DNA from: Aerococcus christensenii
GTDB lineage: Bacteria; Bacillota; Bacilli; Lactobacillales; Aerococcaceae
NCBI RefSeq assembly: GCF_001543105.1
Contig: NZ_CP014159.1
Span: 558,001 to 622,000, forward strand
DNA: 64,000 nucleotides
Direction of reading: 5' to 3'
The first letter of the stretch is position 1; the number at the start of each line of letters is the position of its first letter. Position numbers and translations under genes: made by a program. Under the pieces are notes generated by a model. It searched no databases, was not told where the DNA came from, and saw nothing but the letters and a program-made list of their open reading frames with translations. Below, one piece after another: positions 24,082-32,814 of this stretch.

Positions 24082-24324
24082 ATGAATGTAAATACAGATA
24101 CGCTGATTTCAATTTCTGAAGCCAATCAAAACTTCTCAAAGGTTGCTCGTCTTGTCGATAAATACGGCTCAGCTGTAATACTAAAAAACAACTCTCCGCG
24201 CTATGTGATTTTAGAGTTCCCTAAAGCCGATGAGGTTTCTGCTCCAGCTGATGATGAGGTCATGGCTTTGTCGGATATGTTCATCAAAAAGAATACAAAA
24301 GTCTATGAGGAATTAGCTAAATGA
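24082..24324 (+). CDS. Phd/YefM-family antitoxin
   Basis: 80 residues. The N-terminal Phd/YefM DNA-binding fold is seen in SISEANQNFSKVARLVDKYG, then SAVILKNNSPRYVILEF, with a short charged C-terminal toxin-binding tail. An AAAAGGAGG site precedes the ATG. The stop overlaps the start of the doc remnant (ATGA). These antitoxins repress their own operon and neutralise a Doc toxin; here the toxin is truncated, so the antitoxin is an orphan that may still protect against a related Doc elsewhere. Confidence 0.8.
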   Translation: MNVNTDTLISISEANQNFSKVARLVDKYGSAVILKNNSPRYVILEFPKADEVSAPADDEVMALSDMFIKKNTKVYEELAK

Positions 24325-24575
24325 AGTATCTAAACCAAGATCAAGTAGTTAGACTTCATCAAGCTCTGATTGAAACAAGTAGTGGCTCGTTAGGTATTCG
24401 TGATGAGGGAATGCTCAACTCTGCGCTAAAACTCCACTACAGACTTACATTTGAGAGCATTTTTAGAACTTGTCAAAGTCTACCTGACCTACAAAGCCTA
24501 CCTTTTATTTTATCTTTCGAGCTGTATTTTCCCACTTCACAGCCTGGGTGCAAAGTGGCGAATCGAAGTGCATGA
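24321..24575 (+). pseudogene. Truncated Doc (death-on-curing, Fic-fold) toxin
   Basis: The first ~40 residues match Doc (YLNQDQVVRLHQALIETSSG, GIRDEGMLNSAL). The sequence then leaves the family and enters the ICE-arm repeat beginning at about 24530. The Fic motif HPFxxGNKRT that carries catalysis is absent, so no kinase activity towards EF-Tu is expected. The break coincides with the integrative-element repeat. Confidence 0.7.
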
Positions 24576-24830
24576 GCGATTAAAACATAATTCGCTGAGC
24601 TTGCTCAAAGTTGAAAGCACAGTGTGCTTTCAACGCAAGCGAAGTACGTTAACATCCTGTTCACTCGACCCTAGAGCGTTGATATCTTCCCTCATACAGC
24701 CAAATCACGCTCAAAAACCGCGAAAACCCAGCTTAAAGCCGCTTCGCATTAAACCTTTTAACGATAGCCCTCGCAAACCCCTGCTACACAAGGACTAAAA
24801 TGCACCCATCTAATCAGCCTCCTGCATCTT
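24546..24830 (+). repeat. ICE-arm repeat, copy D, bounded by GGGTGCAAA / ATGCACCC
   Basis: The right ~185 bases (24646-24830) are a direct repeat of 37187-37360 next to rlmD, sharing CACTCGACCCTAGAGCGT, AACCCAGCTTAAAGCC, CTTCGCATTAAACC and TTTTAACGATAGCCCTCGC. The left part adds a perfect 11-bp hairpin, GTTGAAAGCAC-AGT-GTGCTTTCAAC (24610-24634), inside a wider inverted repeat (TTCGCT/AGCGAA). The rlmD core itself is lost; the copy ends at CTAATCAGCC. Confidence 0.7.
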
Positions 24831-24926
24831 ATAGCACGGTGAAGCGCCGTGACGGTGGGAAGCACCACTTATTTTTCTCGTTTGAGTTTGAACATAAAAA
24901 TAGCAGATAAAGGGAAGGAAATGAAT

Positions 24927-25563
<637 letters not shown>

Positions 25564-25679
25564 GTTTATAGCCAATCAAAATTGACTGCACACACATTGT
25601 GCCTCGGCAGTTGCCAATGGAGACATTTTAAGAAATAACTTCACAATTTTCCCACCTTTCCTTGAAATATTACTTGTGA

Positions 25680-25708
25680 ATTTTACTTAAATTATATGAT
25701 TTTGTCAA
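25680..25708 (-). promoter_or_regulatory. cadD promoter
   Basis: Minus strand TTGACA (25703-25708), 17 bases, TAAAAT (25680-25685). Confidence 0.7.
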
Positions 25709-25861
25709 ATATGCTGATAGATATCCACGCAAACTGTGAAGATTGAAAATATATAAAATTAGATAGACCAAACATTATTCATCTAAATAAAGCCATTGTT
25801 TTCAAAAGTCTTATAGTCTATTATTTTATTTTCTTGACAACAAACAAATTGATTCTAAATA

Positions 25862-25895
25862 GATTGAGAGAACGGGTAGTATAGCTACACTTTTT
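25862..25895 (+). repeat. Element-arm repeat, copy F
   Basis: Thirty-four bases identical to 22885-22918, beginning GATTGAGAGAACGGGTAG and ending CTACACTTTTT. The GTGGAGAC core seen beside the other copy is absent, so this is a half-site. Confidence 0.75.
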
Positions 25896-25970
25896 TGAGT
25901 GCCAAGCCACTAATATAATTGTAATCTTGATAATATTATGATACTTTTTTGATAAAAGGAGGTTGATACT

Positions 25971-26228
25971 ATGATTAATATTCGCCCAGTTTCTGATTTA
26001 AGAAACAAATTTCCAGAAGTAGAAGAAATAGTTATAAATTCAAATACACCAGTATTCCTTACAAAAAATGGTTATGGAACTATGGTTCTAATGAGCATCA
26101 AACAATACTCCACTCTCACTGACGACATTGAAAGAAAACTCGACGAAGCAGATACTTTTGCCGCAAACACTTCTACGCGTCTTTCTAAAGATGACGTCTT
26201 TGATAGCGCAAGGAGAAGGATTAATTAA
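25971..26228 (+). CDS. Phd/YefM-family antitoxin (second copy, unrelated in sequence detail)
   Basis: 85 residues; INIRPVSDLRNKFPEVEEIV and TPVFLTKNGYGTMVLMSI are the Phd/YefM DNA-binding half, with a helical C-terminal tail. The ribosome site AAAGGAGG is strong. A RelE-type toxin is expected next, and its 3' end is found two bases after the stop, so the toxin's front has been deleted. The antitoxin gene itself looks intact. Confidence 0.82.
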   Translation: MINIRPVSDLRNKFPEVEEIVINSNTPVFLTKNGYGTMVLMSIKQYSTLTDDIERKLDEADTFAANTSTRLSKDDVFDSARRRIN

Positions 26229-26230
26229 CA

Positions 26231-26356
26231 CGAGAACACCCCTACTACAGGATTAGCGTACGCAACTTTTCTGTTTTTTACATTGTCATCGACGACACTA
26301 TGGAAGTGCGCAGACTTCTATATTCAAAACGAAATATTGACGCACTACTGGAATAA
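26231..26356 (+). pseudogene. 3' remnant of a RelE/ParE-type toxin
   Basis: Forty-one codons without a start: REHPYYRISVRNFSVFYIV, IDDTMEVRRLLYSKRNI, DALLE-stop. This is the C-terminal half of a RelE/ParE fold (R-x-S-V/L-R-N-F-x-V-F-Y and V-x-R-L-L-Y-x-x-R-x-x). The N-terminal half is deleted. Confidence 0.7.
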
Positions 26357-26402
26357 CTATTCCTAATGACTATCATTATTATGCTAGCGAGTATTGAAAA
26401 GG

Positions 26403-26414
26403 CTATCGTTAAAA
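26403..26414 (-). repeat. TTTTAACGATAG motif copy
   Basis: Plus-strand CTATCGTTAAAA, the complement of the 12-base motif found at the other element arms (22915, 24756, 30235 and 37294). Confidence 0.6.
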
Positions 26415-26449
26415 GGTTTAAGATTGGCTTGATAGCTTGCTTTTTGAGC

Positions 26450-26482
26450 ATAAAAATAGCCTAGAGGAACTCCCCTAGGCTG
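26450..26482 (-). terminator. Terminator after a recombinase remnant
   Basis: AGCCTAG (26458-26464) and CTAGGCT (26475-26481) pair; on the minus strand ATTTTTA follows. Confidence 0.7.
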
Positions 26483-26521
26483 ACTTTTGTAACATTTCAA
26501 ACACTCACATTCTTTTGGCTT

Positions 26522-26788
26522 TTACGATGCCCTTTCAATATCCACACTAATCTCTGATTTAAAAGTTACGCTGAACCTGTCCTCGTAAACTTTTATTTTC
26601 TTGATGTACTTTCTTACCAGCTTCTCGTCATACTCACTAATATCGTGACGCTCACTTTTCAGAAAATCTTCCATTTCTCTGATTCGTCTTTTAGCATCTT
26701 CTTGACCTGCTTTTTCTATAAGAAGCTGCTGTTTCTTACCTTTCAGTTCATCAATCTCGTTGGCAGTTTTCGTATATAGTTTCATCAC
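26522..26788 (-). pseudogene. C-terminal end of a second serine recombinase
   Basis: About 85 residues: a coiled segment (YTKTANEIDELKGKKQQLLI) then YDEKLVRKYIKKIKVYEDRF and SVTFKSEISVDIE, the usual end of a large serine recombinase with its final beta strands. All catalytic parts are missing. Upstream it is joined out of frame to a KVSLYPTRDET-coding scrap that also occurs at 33.04-33.08 kb. Confidence 0.7.
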
Positions 26789-26888
26789 GTGTTGGATACA
26801 ATGAAACCTTAGCTTGGAACTCTAAAACCTTTTTAGGCATCAAAAAAGACGGTATTACTACCGCCTTAATTATTTACACATAACGCTT

Positions 26889-27779
26889 TTAAATTTCCAT
26901 TTCTTCTAAATCTTTAAGCGATTTGCCATCTTCCGTTTTCCAGTCGGTCTTACCGTTTGTTGTCATTCCTAAAACAAATGAAGCGGCATAAGATGGACTC
27001 TTAAATAAATAATTCTTGGTGAGCTCACCGTCTTTAATTTCGTTATTTTGTTTGCACCGCTGTCTTAGCTCTTTTATGGTATCTGGGATAGCATTAGAAT
27101 CTGTTTCTTCAATCTGGCTTCTTGCTAATACCACAAATCCCTCGCTCGTTCGTTTGCAATGTGCTTCTATGGTTTTATGCGATCGCTTAATCTTTCGAGA
27201 AAGACTTAATAACAGTTCATTATCGTCTTGCTCTTCAACTACAGCTGCTTGTGTTTTTATTAAAGGCACAAAAATCTTATATCCTAAAACACCAAGCATC
27301 ATCTTAAACTGCTCAACATAAACCTCTAACTCCGCTTCTTTTTCTTCCGTCACATTACCAGGGTTAGGATCATTACCATTCCTTACTTTGTAACGATTAG
27401 TATCAATAGCAAGGTTAGTAAATTTGTTTTCAAGATAACTTATTTCCGTTGGTCCCCAAGAATTGTCACTTGTCGTAAACATAACCGCTTCACTAAAGTA
27501 AAAATCGTCTTTTAGGTGTTCATTAACTCTAAAAAGAACACCTTCACCGTTTTTCCTGATACCAGCTTGACCGATGTATACTTCATCCTCATCATTATCA
27601 TTCTTGCCAAACAAAAAATAAACACCGCACTGCTTGAGTTGCGTTCTATCCTTACATTTATCTAGATAAGTTCTAGGAACTTTATAAGCTAAACCACTCC
27701 AACTAGGAAGCGTGCATTTAATACGCCCTGTAACCTCGCCGTCCATTAAAAATAGGTTAAAAGTTTTACTATTACTCAT
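26889..27779 (-). CDS. GIY-YIG nuclease-fold protein with DUF4357-type C terminus
   Basis: 296 residues from the ATG at 27779 (GGAGAG site). GVYFLFGKNDNDEDEVYIGQ (residues 52-71) is the GVY...YIG pair of the GIY-YIG fold, with RVNEHL next and a probable catalytic Glu in EISYLENKF. The C-terminal half (KRTSEGFVVLARSQIE, SYAASFVLGMTTNGKTDWK) matches the DUF4357 domain often joined to such nucleases in mobile elements. The role is unknown; DNA-damage, restriction or defence functions are possible. It is a single gene with a terminator-like hairpin upstream (27845-27885) that belongs to another remnant. Confidence 0.75.
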   Translation of the reverse strand: MSNSKTFNLFLMDGEVTGRIKCTLPSWSGLAYKVPRTYLDKCKDRTQLKQCGVYFLFGKNDNDEDEVYIGQAGIRKNGEGVLFRVNEHLKDDFYFSEAVMFTTSDNSWGPTEISYLENKFTNLAIDTNRYKVRNGNDPNPGNVTEEKEAELEVYVEQFKMMLGVLGYKIFVPLIKTQAAVVEEQDDNELLLSLSRKIKRSHKTIEAHCKRTSEGFVVLARSQIEETDSNAIPDTIKELRQRCKQNNEIKDGELTKNYLFKSPSYAASFVLGMTTNGKTDWKTEDGKSLKDLEEMEI

Positions 27780-27844
27780 AGGAAATTCTCTCCATCGATA
27801 CTCAACTAATACTATTATACTCAACATGTAACTCTTTTAACAGC

Positions 27845-27885
27845 AAAAAAGCACGTCAGCGACTTGCTGATATGCTTTTATTTTG
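27845..27885. terminator. Terminator hairpin, copy 1 of a duplicated element end
   Basis: GCA-CG-TCAGC pairs with GCTGA-TA-TGC, with T runs on both sides. It is almost identical to 36785-36825. Confidence 0.65.
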
Positions 27886-27907
27886 CCTTGTAACATTTCC
27901 TATAAGC

Positions 27908-27985
27908 TTAACACTTTAGTTCTGTTTTGCTCCCATCAAGGAAAGTAAACTCAACCTTTCCATCGTGATGCACGGTTAGATAGTC
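27908..27985 (-). pseudogene. Last 25 codons of a serine recombinase
   Basis: Reads DYLTVHHDGKVEFTFLDGSK, TELKC-stop, near-identical to the end of the fragment at 36848 (KDGKVEFTFLDGSKTELKR). Its missing preceding part lies at 29868-30042, so this recombinase 3' end is split by 1.9 kb of foreign DNA. Confidence 0.7.
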
Positions 27986-28222
27986 CAGGAAGCGTTTTGT
28001 CAAGTACCTTTTTATATTTATGGGCGCTTTTTCTATAGGATATTTTAACTTTGGGGCAAAGAAAAACAGTAAACCTATAATTTACTGTTTTCTAAAAAAT
28101 ATTTTTTATTATCTATTCTACTTTTCGTAAATATAAATTATAAATCCATGACACTATACCACTTATCAAAATAACTCCGATTATAGAAAATCCTGAAGCT
28201 TTATTTAAATATCCCATAAAAG

Positions 28223-28555
28223 TTAATAAAAAAAAACTATTCCCAATAAAACTGTTTGAATAAAATATCCTACCATATGAGCCTTAGCAGTAATTAGTAA
28301 TTCCCTTTCATCAGTTTCATTTATCCATTCTTGCTTTTTCCCAGAAATTGAAAATAAATATACCCCACTAACACATAGAATAAAAGCAACAACAGAAAAT
28401 CCAATCCAAGCAATATCCATTCTTGGAAATATCTGTAAGATATCTTTCTTAGCAAATAGTATTCCGCCAAGTAAGGCAAATAACGCACCAATACAAATAA
28501 ATAGAACAGCTACTTTCTTACCAATCTTCATTTCATATTCAATTTTATTTTTCAT
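28223..28555 (-). CDS. Small membrane protein paired with an XRE regulator
   Basis: 110 residues from the ATG at 28555, whose GAGGAGG site lies in the end of the HTH gene. Four hydrophobic segments (around VAVLFICIGALFALLGGILF, IAWIGFSVVAFILCVSGVYL and the C-terminal GYFIQTVLLGIVFFY), with the cytosolic sequence KKQEWINETDERE between. The pairing of a short XRE regulator with a small membrane protein of this type is common in Firmicutes, but the function is not known to me. Confidence 0.7.
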   Translation of the reverse strand: MKNKIEYEMKIGKKVAVLFICIGALFALLGGILFAKKDILQIFPRMDIAWIGFSVVAFILCVSGVYLFSISGKKQEWINETDERELLITAKAHMVGYFIQTVLLGIVFFY

Positions 28556-28556
28556 C

Positions 28557-28754
28557 TTATTCCTCCTCATAAATAAAAATATCTTCAATGGTCAAACCGA
28601 AATACTTAGCAATTTTAAAAGCTAAAATAATTGAAGGATTATATCTTCCATTTTCTAAAGAACCAATCGTCTGCCTTGATACCTCCAGAATAGAAGCTAA
28701 CTCCTCTTGCGTTATTCCATTTGCTTTTCTTATTTCTTCAAGTCTGTTCTTCAG
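28557..28754 (-). CDS. Short XRE/Cro-type HTH regulator, CTG start
   Basis: 65 residues: KNRLEEIRKANGITQEELA, SILEVSRQTIGSLENGRYNP, SIILAFKIAKYFGLTIEDIF. It is a minimal Cro/CI helix-turn-helix with no extra domain. No ATG, GTG or TTG is in place; a CTG at 28754 sits six bases after AAGGTGG and yields the normal family N terminus. It ends one base before the membrane-protein gene starts, so the two form an operon. Confidence 0.72.
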   Translation of the reverse strand: MKNRLEEIRKANGITQEELASILEVSRQTIGSLENGRYNPSIILAFKIAKYFGLTIEDIFIYEEE

Positions 28755-28841
28755 ATTAAACCACCTTCTTCAAATGACAAGCTAACTTTACATATAGTAT
28801 AATCATTATTTTCAAAAATGTCAAGTATACTTTCCTTTTTT

Positions 28842-29866
28842 CTAAAGTTGAAAATCTTTATTCTTGCTCTGTTTTAGTTCCTTTGAATTTTCCTGTAGCT
28901 GCTCTATACATGTTTTAACTTTTTCTGCTTGTTCTACTTCTTCCCTTATCTCTAATATTTGATTGTAAAGGCTCTTTTTCTCTTTCTTCAAAGTGGTAAC
29001 TTCTGTTTCCCATTTACTGATGGCTAAGGTCTTACTTTCTCCTAAATGTTCTTTGAGATATTTCTTAGCACTTTCAAATAAAATGATTTCTGCTGTATGC
29101 TCGTTGTAAAAATCTTCCTGTTTACTGTTCTTTAGTTTGGTATGGGCTTTGTAGGTTTCCTTGTACTTCAAATATTTTTCTGATTGGTCGATGAGTTGTG
29201 TTTTTTCATCAATCTTCTTTTCGGTATCTTTTAAGGCTCTTGTGGTCTTATAATTCTTATCTCGTAAATTAGTAATGCCCTCTTTCAGTTCAGATAATGA
29301 AGTGATGTTTTTCTCTTTGAGTAGCTGATAACTCTCAATATATTTTTCTAAGCCTGCATTATTCTTATCTGCATTTTTACGGATAAGATTTTCAAAAACG
29401 GACAGCAAATTTTCTTTGGATGGGAGGGGGGACTTTGTATTCTCGTTTTCTGTTTTTTCCTCTTTTCCTATTCCTCTTATCCAATTTAGTAAGGCTTTTA
29501 TTCTTCTTGAGATTTCTCTTAAAATCGCATTTTGATGTTTGATTTCTCGGTTGATGTTTCCTCTATCGGTGGTTATACCTTTCTTCTCCATTTGACTTGC
29601 CGATACGCCTAAATGAATGGTCGGTATTTGCTTTATGCCTTGCCTTTGAAAAGAACAGTGATCCACTTTTTCCTGTATATTATTTTCTTCCAAATATTTG
29701 TTGGTAATATCCGCCCATGCTTTTCGCCACTCTTCCGCTTTTTCTTGCTCATTCCAATCGACTGTATTGATTTTTTTGGTTTTGTAATTGCCGTTTTGGA
29801 GTTTTACTTTTTCTCCGTTTTCATCAAGGATATATTCCTTTTTTGATTTTGCTCCCCACCATGCTA
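28842..29866 (-). pseudogene. MobA/MobL-type relaxase, 5'-truncated
   Basis: Open from the junction at about 29867: KEYILDENGEKVKLQNGNYK, INTVDWNEQEKAEEWRKAW, then VDHCSFQRQGIKQIPTIHLG and TDRGNINREIKHQN, followed by a long coiled-coil tail to the stop. These are the middle and C-terminal regions of MobL relaxases that nick oriT. The N-terminal catalytic tyrosine and HxH region are missing. A frame starting at 29693 is only the distal part. Mobilisation by this copy is not possible. Confidence 0.75.
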
Positions 29867-29867
29867 A

Positions 29868-30072
29868 GCCATACGTTTTTATCGAACACTGTTAACAAGT
29901 CCTGCTTTTTCAAATCCTCGATAAAATATTCAACCTCATCACGTCTTGCTTGCTTGTCAACAATGATAGCTTTGACTTCTTTAAGTCTTGATTCTACGGT
30001 ATTAAACCTGTTCACTAGACTCGTATATTTTTTCTCCCACATATGATACAGTACATTTCCTTCTGCATAAAT
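29868..30072 (-). pseudogene. Serine recombinase C-terminal fragment, copy in element C
   Basis: AEGNVLYHMWEKKYTSLVNR, FNTVESRLKEVKAIIVDKQA, ... LLTVFDKNVWLSMV, then a switch into relaxase DNA. It is about 90% identical to the fragment at 36848-37140. Its proper end is the 25-codon piece at 27908-27985. The upstream boundary (TTCTGCATAAATTTTCCC on the plus strand) is the same as in the other copy. Confidence 0.7.
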
Positions 30073-30090
30073 TTTCCCACTTCACCAGCT

Positions 30091-30260
30091 GGGTGCAAAG
30101 TGGGTGCACCTTTTAACGTTAGCCCTCACTAAGCCTTGCTACACAAGGGCAAACTTGCACCCACTTAATCCACTTTTGACATCAAAACAGACACTCTCCA
30201 CGCGGATTGAGAGCACGGGTAATATTTCTGCCCTTTTTAACGATAGGAAAAATCCCAGTA
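30091..30260 (-). other. Attachment-like copy C next to a recombinase remnant
   Basis: Minus strand: CCGCGTGGAGAGTGTCTG resembles the rlmD core, preceded by the arm shared with 22885 (GATTGAGAG-x-ACGGGTA on the plus strand) and TTTTAACGATAGG (30235). It is followed by TTGATGTCAAA-x-G-x-x-GATTAA, like the rlmD end, CCCTTGTGTAGCAAGGCTTA and GGGTGCAAA (30091). The inner part is shorter than copies A and D. Confidence 0.65.
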
Positions 30261-30598
30261 TCAATATAGTCCTGTTTTTCTACCTGCTTTATAATCTTCT
30301 TCAAAACCGATTAGGTTATACTTTTTATAAATTTCATATCCAAATGCTGTAAATGCAATACCTCCTTGCTACCACTAAGTTAACAAATTTTACAACACTT
30401 ATAATAAGTAAAAGTGCATCTTTCTATCAGGTATGTCAACCATTCCTGAAATCGGAAAATTTCTTTAGCCTGAAGCTTTATACAGTCTTTTTGCGTTGTG
30501 TATAATAGGTCTTTAGAGATTGTGACTTACCATTTTTAAATTTTGTTGCCTTTGTTTCAACATTGAAGTATATTATCAACAATAGGAGGTACAAATTT
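30261..30598. other. Intergenic stretch with one short gene scrap
   Basis: On the minus strand, 30267-30363 reads an open frame without a proper start (AFTAFGYEIYKKYNLIGFEE, DYKAGRKTGLY-stop) after an AAGGAGG; it may be a scrap of a small element gene. The rest is AT-rich with no recognised signal. Confidence 0.3.
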
Positions 30599-30898
30599 AT
30601 GGATAAAAATGAAAATATTAATTTACCTACTAAGGTAACTATTACTTTAGATCTTGACAAATTGTACAACGAACTAAAAGAAAATGGTTGGAAACCTGAT
30701 CGTGTGGCTAAATACTACAAGCATTACATCCTTAAACATATTAGTAAAGAAGATACTATTCTTGGACCTGATGAAAGCGTGAGATATCTAATTGATCTGC
30801 TGACCACAATTTCATCCCGTCATTTCCTATCAATGATTGAACCAGGTCCTGGTAAAGACGCTCTTATAAAACGTGTTATATACGAATATGAAAAATAA
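30599..30898 (+). CDS. Hypothetical protein, 99 residues
   Basis: The ATG at 30599 follows AGGAGGT by 8 bases, which fixes the start. The protein is charged and helical, without membrane segments (VTITLDLDKLYNELKENGWK, ...YYKHYILKHISKED). I do not recognise the family. It is a single gene within the island, in the opposite direction to its neighbours, and could be cargo or a small element regulator. Confidence 0.55.
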   Translation: MDKNENINLPTKVTITLDLDKLYNELKENGWKPDRVAKYYKHYILKHISKEDTILGPDESVRYLIDLLTTISSRHFLSMIEPGPGKDALIKRVIYEYEK

Positions 30899-30991
30899 CC
30901 CCCTTATTTTTTCAAAGACAAAAGTCTAACTTTTTTGGGGGCACATCACATTTACATCTGATGACTATTTCTTAGTTCTAAGTAATATTGT

Positions 30992-31705
30992 TTATTCAGC
31001 TCCTATGGAATTTAAAAAATCAATAAGTGTTTTTCCTAATTCTTCGTTTTCTTTTACTGGTTTTATGCATTTTTTAGGAATGTAGTAGAATTTATTGTCT
31101 TCGTCTCTTAAAACTATGAAATTTTTTTCTTTGCCTTTAGGGCAATTATTTTCTCCGTATAAAACTCCGTAATGAGATTGATTTTTATAAGTATTTCTTA
31201 CTAGCATAATTTGTTTAATTTCTTTTTCTTTTATTACTCCCTTCAAAGCATCATGTGGGTGAAAATTACCCGTAGTTATATCTACGTTATAATTGTTAGA
31301 ATGTATTTTAGCTTTTTTATATTTTTCTTCTCTATTTTTCTTACTTATGATATCAAATAAGCGATCATCTCCTAAGAAATCATCTTCTTCATAATTTTTC
31401 AAATCTATTATATCCGTACTTGTATTTGTATTTAAATCATCTTCTGTAAGTCCAAAAGTATATGGCATTAAAAAAATTTTGTTATATTTAATCCCGTAAA
31501 TATCCACATTATTTTTTAGATCTATTACCCACCAATATAAATTTTTTAATAATTTTGAATTAGATGCTCCTCTACGCATGTTAATTTTATTTTGATTTGT
31601 TGCAAATTTACTTAAATCCTTATTCAACGTTTTTATCTCAGAATATGCTTTTCTAGCATTATTTATTTCAGCAGTTAACTTTTCTGTCAAATTATTGTTA
31701 CCCAT
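30992..31705 (-). CDS. Hypothetical protein, 237 residues
   Basis: Soluble, no signal peptide or membrane helix. The N-terminal third is coiled (EKLTAEINNARKAYSEIKTL), followed by LKNLYWWVIDLKNNVDIYGI, and a C-terminal beta-rich part (YGVLYGENNCPKGKEKNFIV, LRDEDNKFYYIPKKC). I do not recognise it. It is followed by no clear partner and preceded on the same strand by a YafQ/RelB pair 50 bases away. Base composition (very A-rich on the coding strand) differs from the core genes, in line with transfer. Confidence 0.55.
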   Translation of the reverse strand: MGNNNLTEKLTAEINNARKAYSEIKTLNKDLSKFATNQNKINMRRGASNSKLLKNLYWWVIDLKNNVDIYGIKYNKIFLMPYTFGLTEDDLNTNTSTDIIDLKNYEEDDFLGDDRLFDIISKKNREEKYKKAKIHSNNYNVDITTGNFHPHDALKGVIKEKEIKQIMLVRNTYKNQSHYGVLYGENNCPKGKEKNFIVLRDEDNKFYYIPKKCIKPVKENEELGKTLIDFLNSIGAE

Positions 31706-31756
31706 AATAAACTCTCTTTTCTTCTACATAAAAAGCGGGTGCAAAGTGTGTTCATT

Positions 31757-32038
31757 TTATTTCTTAAACAATTCTGAATGTGTACCCAGCCTATATAACA
31801 TCAAACCAAGAACTTCATTCTTAATTTCATAAACTAAAAGCCAATCCGGTTCATTATGACATTCTCTTGTTCCGCTATATTTTCCAGACAGACCGTGATC
31901 ACAATATTTAGCTTCTAGCACACCACCGTCAGCTAAAACATCAATTACTTTTAAAAGACTATCCGTATTTTTATTTTGTTTCTTAGCTAATTTAAGGTTT
32001 TTTTTGAACTGGTTCGTGAATTTTACTTCATATTTCAT
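31757..32038 (-). CDS. YafQ-type toxin of a type II toxin-antitoxin system
   Basis: 93 residues, RelE superfamily, YafQ branch: VKFTNQFKKNLKLAKKQNKN, LPDHxL-like DHGLSGKYSGTRECH, then EPDWLLVYEI and LMLYRLGTHSELF. The conserved His (CH-x-x-PDW), Arg and C-terminal His-x-x-LF of ribosome-dependent mRNA interferases are present, so it looks active. It overlaps its antitoxin gene by four bases. Of the three toxin-antitoxin loci in this island it is the only complete one. Confidence 0.85.
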   Translation of the reverse strand: MKYEVKFTNQFKKNLKLAKKQNKNTDSLLKVIDVLADGGVLEAKYCDHGLSGKYSGTRECHNEPDWLLVYEIKNEVLGLMLYRLGTHSELFKK

Positions 32039-32307
32039 AAATCAAGAGCTGCCTTAATATCTTCCATATTTCGATAACCCTTTACACTAGGATCAGACGC
32101 AATCCGTCTACCTTCCTCAATAGCAGCAATCGTTGTATCAGTCGGAGTCTCTAATTTAAGAGAAAAAGGAATCCCGTTCTCACGAATAGTTGTTCGCAAA
32201 AACATGTTAATCGCTGTCGTCATATTAAGCCCGAGTTCTGAGAAAATCTTATCAGCTTGTTCTTTAATTTCCTTATCTGTTCTGATATTTAAATTCGTAG
32301 TAGCCAT
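32035..32307 (-). CDS. RelB/DinJ-family antitoxin
   Basis: 90 residues. The ribbon-helix-helix start TNLNIRTDKEIKEQADKIFS and GLNMTTAINMFLRTTIRENG are the DinJ/RelB signature; the C-terminal tail binds YafQ. It should autorepress the operon. A GGGAGGTA ribosome site is present. The stop overlaps the toxin start (ATGA). Confidence 0.87.
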   Translation of the reverse strand: MATTNLNIRTDKEIKEQADKIFSELGLNMTTAINMFLRTTIRENGIPFSLKLETPTDTTIAAIEEGRRIASDPSVKGYRNMEDIKAALDL

Positions 32308-32640
32308 ATACGATACCTCCCTTTACCTCCCTTTTCTTTTATCATACTCAAATATTAGTTTATATTCAACACGTTGTCATTACAATACATACAATACATA
32401 CAATTTAGGTAAGCTAAAGTCATTCAATAATCTTTCATTTATACAATTGAATAAATTAGACTATCTTATCGATTAAGCACGTATTATGCTGTAAAATTGA
32501 TTGTTTCAAAAAAGAGAGCCCTAACAAAATCTTCAAACCAAAAAAGCATATAGGAGAAATGCACCATAGCTCAACTAAATATTACATTAAACTAATATCA
32601 CTACTCAATCCTCAGTCCCCAAAATAAAAGCTCACTCATC
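32308..32640. other. Intergenic stretch upstream of the RelB/YafQ locus
   Basis: AT-rich. It includes a short tandem repeat of TACAATACATACAATACATA type near 32383-32402. No coding content recognised. Confidence 0.35.
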
Positions 32641-32755
32641 GCTATCAGCACTTTTACGATAGCCCTCGCTAAGCCTTGCTACACAAGGGCACATTTGCAC
32701 CCGGCTAATCAGCCTTTGACATCAAGCAAACACTTTCCACGTGAGAGGTCGCTTT
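32641..32755 (-). other. Attachment-like copy B (second rlmD 3'-end copy)
   Basis: On the minus strand, CACGTGGAAAGTGTTTGC-TTGATGTCAAAGGCTGATTAG can be read in the rlmD frame as HVESVCLMSKAD-stop, against HVETVVLMSKAD-stop at the true gene end. The following GCCGGGTGCAAAT, CCCTTGTGTAGCAAGGCTTA and GCGAGGGCTATCGT match copy A. It is a displaced attachment-site half produced by an insertion at rlmD. Confidence 0.75.
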
Positions 32756-32814
32756 TTAGCCTATACATCACTCAGCTTTCGTAATAAGTCAAGTATTGAT
32801 AAACCACCTAAGGA

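Noticed and set aside
24451-24798. Open frame of 115 codons on the plus strand
   Set aside because: It runs through the doc break and the non-coding element arm; the arm's other copies (37.2 kb, 30.1 kb) do not keep this frame and it has no suitable ribosome site.
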